In this document: one piece after another, positions 57,275-64,000 of the stretch
Layout of the letters: every line of letters begins with the position of its first letter
Numbering within the stretch: the first letter of the stretch is position 1
From: Tamarix chinensis
Lineage: Eukaryota; Streptophyta; Magnoliopsida; Caryophyllales; Tamaricaceae
Length of the DNA stretch: 64,000 bases
Assembly: GCA_030549775.1 (NCBI GenBank)
Contig: CM060173.1
Location: 35,972,110-36,036,109, forward strand
Direction: 5' to 3'
Translations under genes and position numbers: made by a program
The notes under the pieces: generated by a model
What the model was told of the DNA's origin: nothing
Database searches by the model: none
Seen by the model: only the letters and a program-made list of their open reading frames with translations

Positions 57275-59490
57275 GTACATATTTCATATCTCTATTTTTT
57301 GAGTTGTTTTTGCGTTAATGATTGAGTTCAGAATGAGCAGTAATGTGGTGATAGTTTCCCGCAATGTAGCTAGATGTGGCCTTCCATGAGCATCTGACAT
57401 AATACCTAGTGTCACACTAGTAAAATATCGATTATAAAACTTGCAGAAACATGTGCATATTGTGATGAATAATTTTTGGAGTATGCCTAGTTATCCATCT
57501 TATGAAGGCATTCACATGAATAGTCTTGAATTCTGTTCATTTTGTATTAGATCGCTGTAGGTGGATCTGATGCATTAGTTGGTGCTGGATCTAATGGAGG
57601 TAACGAGTCCATCGGTGGCTCCATGGGAGCAGAGGCATATCGGCATCACCATGAGATAACTGTTTCTGTGAGTACCTAACAAATACTATAAATCGTGAAT
57701 GTAGCATATATTTTATTTTATTTATTTTATTATTATTATTTTTTTACCATTCATGTGTTGATTTGAGGTCTTCCCCCTTGTTCTATGTAATATCCAGTTG
57801 GGTGATTCAGTGGATGAGTAAAACTGGATTCTATATTGATAAGGCATTGTTTAAGTATGCCCGTGTGCATAGAAGGGCTGCTAAGGGTAGGCCTTCTGGG
57901 GTTGTATGTACTGGAAGATCATATGGGCTGAGTTGTCAGGATTGTAGGCTGCTGCTTTTGTGAGATGGCTGTTGGTTAGAGGATTCTGTTAGGCAATGCT
58001 GTGTCATAGAAGAGAGTCAGAAGTATGGTTGTAATAAAAAGAGAGAGAGGGGTGTGGAAAAATGTTCAGTTGTGGGAGCCTCTCAAAACTTCGAATCCCT
58101 GGTTTATCTTCATCTTTCTTATCAATACAAATTTCAACATTTATCTCTTTCAATTTGTTTTCACTCTTTTATTCTAATTGCTCTGCTGTTCCCAACATAT
58201 ATTTGCATTGAGTTTCACCAGAGTGGCCTCTTCACTAGTCGTTAATTTCATTACCATGCCTTCCTCTCTAGTCTGTTACTGACATACCAACTACTTTCTC
58301 AACTTCAGGGAGACGATGTACCTGCACCTTTCATGTGCTTCGAAATTTCTAGTTTCCCCTCAGAGATTCTCAGAGAGGTATGGATTACTGTTGTGGTCTC
58401 TGCTCTGTTTTATTGGGTCTCTAGCCATGCTGGTGTTTGCAAGTCTTCTGAACTGTGCACCTGTTCTTATGTGCAAATTCTGCAATTGTTGAAGGTCCAA
58501 AGTTCAGACTCATGTTCATTTGCTTGTGTTTTTACTCTTTGTCTTAGGTGCGATATTTTCTTTAGAGTGGAGCTAATGCATACAATTAAATATCGGTCCC
58601 GATACGCAATATCGGCTGATATTTATCGGATTTTGGGTCAACCGATACGCGAAATTGGCGATACGCGACGGATTTAGAATTTCACATATTTATGGGCGAT
58701 ATATCGGTCATCAACCGATATTTGCCGATATTCTACTGATATTTACCGATATTTACTGGTATTTGCTAATATTTATTGTGAAAAAAAATTAAAAAATCAC
58801 GCCGCGACAACCGCTGCATATAAAATATCGTTTGCGACGCTTCGATACCGCGACACCACGACCGTAACCGCCATCGCGACCGCGACCGCGATTTTATTGC
58901 TTGAGCTAATGTTGTACTTTGCGCCCTTTCCTAGGGGCTTAAATATAGTTGGAGTGCCTTTTGATTCTGGTCCATTTTTTAGTTGTGCTTTTTTGAATCA
59001 TCCTAATTTCATGGCTTGTTGATGACGATTCAGCCTGCCACTTGGTCGAAGAGACTCCCGTGCTGGCTTGCATTTGCAACCATTCCCTACTTGAATAGGG
59101 GGTGGTGTTTCTTCTTGCATTGGTCGCTTCTCTTCCCATTAAAAAAATAAATAAAATTAATCACTATCTTTTAAGACAATACCTCTTCTTATAGAGGTTT
59201 GTTAACCTTTTCTTTTCTAGGTATGCGTAGCTGGATTTTCTGCACCTACTCCAATTCAGGCGCAATCATGGCCCATTGCTCTTCAAGGCCGTGATATAGT
59301 AGCAGTTGCTAAGACGGGCTCTGGAAAGACCTTGGGTTACTTGGTTCCAGGATTTATGCATATTAAGCAGAGTTGCAATAATTCTCAAATGGGTCCAACT
59401 GTGCTTGTTTTGTCACCAACAAGGGAGTTGGCAACACAGATAGTGAAAGAAGTTGTGAAGTTTGGGAGTTCATCAAGGATTTCTTGCACG
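56984..59490 (+). CDS. RH14: WW-domain DEAD-box ATP-dependent RNA helicase (DRH1/RH14 type), 5' part of gene
   Basis: Four phase-0 exons (56984-57274, 57551-57667, 58309-58377, 59221-59490) join to 249 codons, all with GT-AG borders. Residues 17-46 form a WW domain (W20, YFW 32-34, P46; the second Trp is Tyr43, as in plant relatives). Residues 85-136 are a linker. The Q motif region spans about 144-172, with GFSAPTPIQ at 164-172. Motif I is AKTGSGKT (189-196) and motif Ia is PTRELA (225-230). The family unwinds RNA using ATP in RNA metabolism and acts mainly in the nucleus. Full-length relatives have about 600-700 residues. The DEAD box, SAT and the second RecA domain lie beyond intron 4, which is invaded by element H and runs past the window. 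The assignment to this subfamily, rather than to the longer RH40-like form, rests on the WW domain near the N-terminus. Confidence 0.93.
57551..57667 (+). CDS. RH14: Helicase exon 2 (Gly/His-rich linker)
   Basis: 39 codons between the acceptor TTTGTATTAG and the donor GTGAGT. It encodes a Gly/Ser-rich stretch and [10 protein letters not shown], the segment that precedes the helicase core in this family. Confidence 0.9.
58309..58377 (+). CDS. RH14: Helicase exon 3 (start of helicase core)
   Basis: 23 codons between the acceptor CAACTTCAG and the donor GTATGG. It encodes [20 protein letters not shown], carrying the upstream aromatic residue and the FP..IL element of the Q-motif region. Confidence 0.92.
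58378..59220 (+). other. Helicase intron 3
   Basis: 843 bp between GTATGG and TTCTTTTCTAG. It contains the 324 bp MULE-like insertion at 58579-58902. No other gene is seen; the minus-strand frame at 58939-59139 is incidental. Confidence 0.85.
58570..58911. mobile_element. MULE-like MITE in intron 3, 9 bp duplication GAGCTAATG
   Basis: GAGCTAATG at 58570-58578 and 58903-58911 flanks a 324 bp segment. Its ends are imperfect inverted repeats: CAATTAAATATCGGTC at the left and, inverted from the right, CAATAAAATCGCGGTC (13 of 16 match). Inside are many ATATCGG/CCGATA half-palindromes and a CG-rich tail of CGACCGCGAC type. A 9 bp duplication is typical of Mutator-like elements. No coding capacity. 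Confidence 0.75.
59221..59490 (+). CDS. RH14: Helicase exon 4 (Q motif, Walker A, motif Ia)
   Basis: 90 codons between TTTTCTAG and the donor GTATGTTA. It contains [20 protein letters not shown], the ATP-binding AKTGSGKT (59308-59331) and [10 protein letters not shown]. All ATP-binding residues expected in this part are intact, so the exon shows no sign of decay. Confidence 0.95.
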
Positions 59491-59709
59491 GTATGTTATA
59501 GGTTCCCATTTATTTCATGTTGTTGAGATATTTTGTTGAGTTTTTGTTTTGAAAATTTACCTAAATGAATCTTTGGATCTTCATGTGCAAATTGTTAAAC
59601 TTTCATAATGGTGGAATAACTATGTGCTAGGATTTTTTTACTCTGTAATTGTGCCCCCAAGGGTGCTTATTTCCTTTATATTGTAGCATAGTAGGTCTGT
59701 TATATTCCG
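59491..59709 (+). other. Helicase intron 4, undisturbed first part
   Basis: Ordinary T-rich plant intron sequence after the donor GTATGTTA. The homology-free intron ends at TTCCG (59705-59709), directly before the LTR-like start TGTGACACC of element H. Confidence 0.75.
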
Positions 59710-59833
59710 TGTGACACCTCCAAATTCAAAATTTAGAATAACGTAAAAAGAAAAAAAATGATTTTTAGAAGCTCAATTAAAACAAAACCGATAGCATTAT
59801 GTCGTATAACACATCTAATTGAGTTAATGATAT

Positions 59834-62800
59834 TGTAACACCCAAAAATTTTGAGGGAGAAAATTTTGCTTTGAAGACAATGTGGAAGCATATTAAAAAC
59901 AAAACCGAATAATACTACCACCATGTCAACCATAAGAGGGAGGTTACAAAACTTAAATGTAGGAATCAAAGCCAACAGTTTAAATAATCAGAAAGAGCAA
60001 AAATATCCCAACGTAGTGGGAAAAACCAATACAAGCTAGTTAGCCTAACTCTTCACTAATAAATATGTAAACCTTGAACCCCAAGCAATGGCCAACTATT
60101 GGTCTACAACATTGTCTTCAAGATACTCGAGCTGAGAATCTTAATCTTGCAATTGCCCTTTGCTCATCAGCACTAAAGCTTGATCATTAGAGTAACCATA
60201 CAAATGTAGTATCAATATAGTGAAGTACTGTAAAACAAACTACCTAAACTATGGTTAGGGCTTATGCTGTATATTGAGGTCACATGATATCATGGTATGC
60301 AACATGCTTAGAATATTGACACATAGGATCATGGATAGCACATATGACATAGTAAGGTATATAGAGCATACACAACCCTTCGTTCATGAGTTCTAGAATA
60401 AACCATAATGGTAAAACCACATAATGTCAATATCCATGATAGGGCTGCTGTAAAAATGCAACATTTACCACCACTACCCACTAGTGTAAAGGGGCTTTTT
60501 AGTGATTTTCAATGTCCACCGCATTTGGTCTTGTGGTTAAGGGGGCATATGCTACATTTTAGGTTTGCCTCACTTGAAGTACACATCCATTTAATCAAAC
60601 CATTAAGACAAGCCCCAATGTATGACTGCAACTCTTACCACTACTACACACTAGTGCCAAGGGTTTTTCTCAGGATTCATTGATATTCACCATACTTGGT
60701 CTTTTAGATAAGGTGGTATATGCTAAATTTTGGGTCTACCTCACTCATCCCACTAACACTAGTGCCAATGGGCTTTTTTCAAGATCTTCAACATCCACCA
60801 CATTTGGTCTTCTAGGTTGGGGGGCACCAATAAGATAACCGACCCTAAGTATGCTTACAAGGAAGGCTTCTAAGATTTCATTCCAATTGGGTGTTTTAAG
60901 TGTTGATATCAAGCACTAACCAAGGCACACAACCACCAAATTGAGTGTTTATAGGTAATATTGAACTTAACCAAACAAAGTCCATAATATTTAGCATTTT
61001 GATTTTTCTTAGTTCCAATTATGTATGGGCAAGTTGATGATTTAAATGTTGAATCTTGTTAGAAAGATTAAGATAGATGTACCTAGGAGAGATCAACAAA
61101 TAATAATTAAACATGGCGAATTCTGGTAAAACTAGTCAATTGGTCTATGAATCAGTCAGTTGGTCTATTGAACCAGACCCGAGGGGAAAAAATACACAAC
61201 GGAACTCGTTGACTTGTTTGTCCAACCAATCGATTGTTCATAAAAACCAATCAATGGGTTTGGCAAACCAGTCGAGGTGTTTAAGCTGACAAAAAAACCA
61301 CACTAGTCACAAAACAACCAGTCAAGGTGTTTAAGTCGAGACCAAAACCATGTCGGTCACAAAGCAACCAATCGATTGTTTATGAAGACGAGACAATTGA
61401 TTTATCAAACCAATATTGGTTCACACAACCAATCGAAGGTGGCTACCAAATCGAGCGACTGTTCACACTTCACACAATGACTTGATCGGTCTAACTAACT
61501 GATCGACTAGTTTGGGCGAGACAGTGCCCAGACCATGATTCACACTTGGTAGAAAATCACCAACCTTTTTCAAATTAATCCTATTATGCTTCTATGTTGT
61601 AAACACATACGAAAACATGCTACATACACGGGTTTACATAAAATATAGTAGAAATTGATACTAAACAAAATCATGCTTAAATTCACAAAATTCACACATT
61701 ATATCAAAATACTCAAAACATGCTCTAAAACTTGTGCAAATATTACCACCCGCTTGAACCCGTGAAATCAAATTAACACATACACATCATAGAAACATAC
61801 CAAGAATATGAAACTACAACAAACAACACAATACCTTAATCATATTAGTGATGAGGATGCTTTACCTCCAAGCAATTTTTCTAACTTGATGGTTTCGGCC
61901 AAGATATTTTCTAAGAGAATCAAGAATCAAAATAATTAAAACTACTTTTTACAACTCAATTAAAAATCAAAACAGAAGAAAAAGAAAATAAGCATATCCC
62001 AACTTTTTTCTCAGAACTGAATTTAAGGAGGAGAAAACTAAGATGATCAACTTATCTCAAAACCTTAATCCTTCATTGTTTAAAAGGGAAAACAAGAGAG
62101 AGCTAAGGCTAAGATTAGGATAAGAGAGAATAGGTGTAGAAAATTGGCCAAAGGGCAAGCCTCTATTTTTTCTAGCAAAGAAGAAACATGGAGAAAGGTG
62201 AGGAAATTTTTCACAAAGGAAGGGAGAAGGACAGGAAGTGCAAAAGGCAAGGTTGAAATGAATCAGGATGGAGGTTTCTAGCCCCTCCTTTATGCTCGAA
62301 AAATAGAGAAAGGAGAGAGCTGACTTTTAGGTTGAGTGTGGAGAACTAAGGTGTAAGAAGGTGAAGGGTGAAAGTGAGGGAGGTAGAGTGCAATTAGGTG
62401 AATGGCAGGGTTAGGTAAGTCAGGATAAGGTTTAGAAAGTCCCACACATAGCCATGATAGCAAGAGGAGAGAGGAAAGTGAGTGAGAGGGAGAGGACGTG
62501 AAAAAGTTCCTTAAAAGTGCATTTGTGAAATTTTTTTGGCTAAATAAAATGACAGATTGATCTAAATAATGTAAAATTAATCCCGAAGTATTAAAATATG
62601 CTTGTTAGCACAAATAGACTTTAATTAGAAGTTTTTATATACATTGGAAAGAAAATTGATGCCAAAAACAAAAAAAAAAGATATGAAATTGTAGTAGAAC
62701 CAGTTTATGGGTTTGGGTAACAAATCAATTGGTTTATTGCAAATTTCTGAGTGTACCGGTCAATTGGTTTGGGCAACCAGTCATCTCATACGCTTGAAAT

Positions 62801-62907
62801 TTACATTTTTATTAAAAGTTTAAGCCCTTTTTATAGCAAAAACTAATTTATCTTATATCAACATAATTTTAAATATATTTTGAAGGATTTTAGGGTGGGG
62901 TATTACA
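59834..62907 (-). mobile_element. Antisense solo LTR, family B (B5), duplication GATAT
   Basis: On the plus strand it runs from TGTAACACCC to GGGGTATTACA, flanked by GATAT at 59829-59833 and 62908-62912. The 3,074 bp body has the B hallmarks (CCCAACGTAGTGGGAAAAAC, CCAATCGATTGTTC-like motifs at 61130-61510, the purine-rich tract 62100-62500, TTTTGAAGGATTTTAGGG). It is the best-preserved B copy and gives the family's true ends. No genes. Confidence 0.92.
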
Positions 62908-63540
62908 GATATAGTAAAAAATAAAGACCAAGAAAACAAAACTACCGAAAATGCTTATCATAAATTTTGATGAAGATTTTGTAAGATTACAACTTATTGA
63001 AAATTTCAAGTGATTATTAACAAAGAGAACCGAAGTAGTGAAGAATAATAGTGTATCCTCACTCACTCCCTCGACTAGCACACCAAGCATTGATGGCAAG
63101 AGCTACCTACTCAAGATTGATTGTTTGCCATTAAGTTTCCCTAATGGATCGTCGTGGGCAAGCCAACACAGATCAATGCTAACATGAAATTGTATATAAT
63201 ATCAAAGAACTTACCTTCAAAATCCTTATATAAATATGAAATTTACATCGATTCAAGAACTTTATAATTAATCTATCATCTAAATGTTATAAATCATGGG
63301 AACCATGAAGAGGAAAGAAAACGGTAGAGAGCCCTCACATGATTCAAAGCACAGACATAAGAGTTGGCTGCATATTAATAACAAAGTCTTATGTGCGCAC
63401 CCCTCAATCCTAAGCCATAAATGTAGCTTGAAGAAATGCTTTCTAGTGTGTTGCAACTAAGTGATAAGGCTACTCTCAACCTTTGATTTCTTGCATACCT
63501 AACAATTTTTATTAAGCAACTTTGAAAACAATCAATCCCC

Positions 63541-63548
63541 ATTTATAG
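63541..63548 (-). promoter_or_regulatory. Candidate TATA box of H LTR
   Basis: On the minus strand CTATAAAT followed by GGGG lies about 200 bp inside the LTR from its TGTAATC start, a usual spacing for an LTR promoter. Confidence 0.45.
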
Positions 63549-63748
63549 AATAAATTACGGAAAAGACAGATAATAATTGCATAATACTTAAAGAGTAAGA
63601 CTAAAAAGATAATGATAAATAATATGTCATTACTAACTAGCACTCGTAGACCTTTAAAGAGGTATATCCACGAGCATGTGAGCCTACTTTTGAATAAACT
63701 ATTGGGCTCAAGCTACGAGCCCTCTGATGAGGTGGAGCAGAGATTACA

Positions 63749-64000
63749 TCATTCTGTCCCGCTCGAGAAAAGTTTGACCTCGAACATTGAAGCAAAAAAG
63801 CACTACGGGTACACATGTTGACTTCATCATCTTCACACCACTAAAATACTCACGCAGATCCATAACATCATCCTTAATTTTTTGATCATTATTTGCTTTG
63901 GGTACCCATATTGAACGATTTGAGTCAAATTAGCAATTCTTGTTAGATGGGGCATTGTCGATGCATATGACCAAGCTTTGTGACCCATTTGGCATGTTCC
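63749..64000 (-). pseudogene. 3' end of the coding region of element H
   Basis: On the minus strand a degraded frame ends SRSNFSRAGQND immediately before the LTR, matching the usual ending of plant gypsy polyproteins (compare LRTNSNQPGEND in the gag element). Several stops precede it. Too little is visible to say whether the element carries pol or only gag. Confidence 0.5.

Larger units (their letters stand above)
59710..63748 (-). mobile_element. LTR of antisense gypsy-type element H, split by B5
   Basis: On the plus strand it runs from TGTGACACCTCC to GAGATTACA, that is TGTAATCTC...GGTGTCACA on the minus strand. Without the inserted B5 it is about 960 bp. CTATAAATGGGG on the minus strand near 63548 is a candidate TATA box. 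After 63748 comes a polypurine-like tract and a gypsy-type coding end, which makes this the 3' LTR of an element lying to the right. The second LTR and the duplication (expected TTCCG) are outside the window. Confidence 0.65.

Noticed and set aside
57275..57325. Extension of helicase exon 1 to the stop in intron 1
   Set aside because: A donor site AAG/GTACAT follows the last conserved codon, and exon 2 restores the expected linker and core in phase.
58080..58110. tRNA- or SINE-like B box (CTTCGAATCCC) in intron 2
   Set aside because: No A box or cloverleaf at the required distance and no flanking duplication.
57763..58245. Two plus-strand frames in helicase intron 2
   Set aside because: They lie between good splice sites, have no recognisable domain and contain simple repeats; intron sequence is the better explanation.

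Overview
This is nuclear DNA of a flowering plant. It carries one interrupted, spliced gene near the right end, and the rest is a dense nest of LTR retrotransposons plus DNA transposons. The plant assignment rests on the gene (a WW-domain DEAD-box RNA helicase of the DRH1/RH14 type, with GT-AG introns), on Ty3/gypsy and CACTA elements, on a Cassandra-type TRIM carrying 5S rRNA promoter sequence, and on initiator-tRNA(Met) primer-binding sites. The species cannot be fixed. No bacterial operons, tRNA genes, rRNA arrays or CRISPR arrays were seen. Family names A to H are local labels used only in this annotation.

Layout. 1-10158: three pieces of a giant LTR family (A): an antisense fragment (1-2553), a sense host copy (2554-4818 plus 9744-10158), and between them an intact 4.9 kb solo LTR (4819-9738) with target duplication ATGCG. 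10159-13844: the 3' part of a related LTR (E) with a 1.4 kb minisatellite. 13845-15640: the right part of a 3 kb antisense LTR (B). 15641-18828: AT-rich, gene-free DNA. 18829-27270: further LTRs, including a B solo LTR (23180-26604, duplication ATTAT). 27271-30119: the internal part of a decayed Ty3/gypsy element (C) with RNase H and integrase remnants. 30120-43121: its 3' LTR, split by an A LTR (31682-41903, duplication CTAAA), which is itself split by a second A solo LTR (32624-37330, duplication TTTTT).

43122-55371: antisense LTR material interrupted by a Cassandra TRIM. The TRIM is interrupted by a complete gag-only LTR retrotransposon (47341-54747, duplication TGCTT), and that element by a CACTA-superfamily transposon (49766-53557, duplication AAG), giving four levels of nesting. 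55372-56983: gene-flanking DNA and the leader of the helicase gene. 56984-59490: four coding exons (249 residues) of the helicase. Intron 3 carries a MULE-like MITE with a 9 bp duplication. Intron 4 is invaded by another antisense gypsy element (H, from 59710 past the window end), whose LTR contains a B solo LTR (59834-62907, duplication GATAT). The exons for the DEAD box and the second RecA domain lie beyond the window, if they still exist.

The only part likely to make a cellular protein is the helicase. Every retrotransposon reading frame seen is broken by stops. Matching target-site duplications give an explicit relative order of insertions, and they are the strongest evidence in this annotation.
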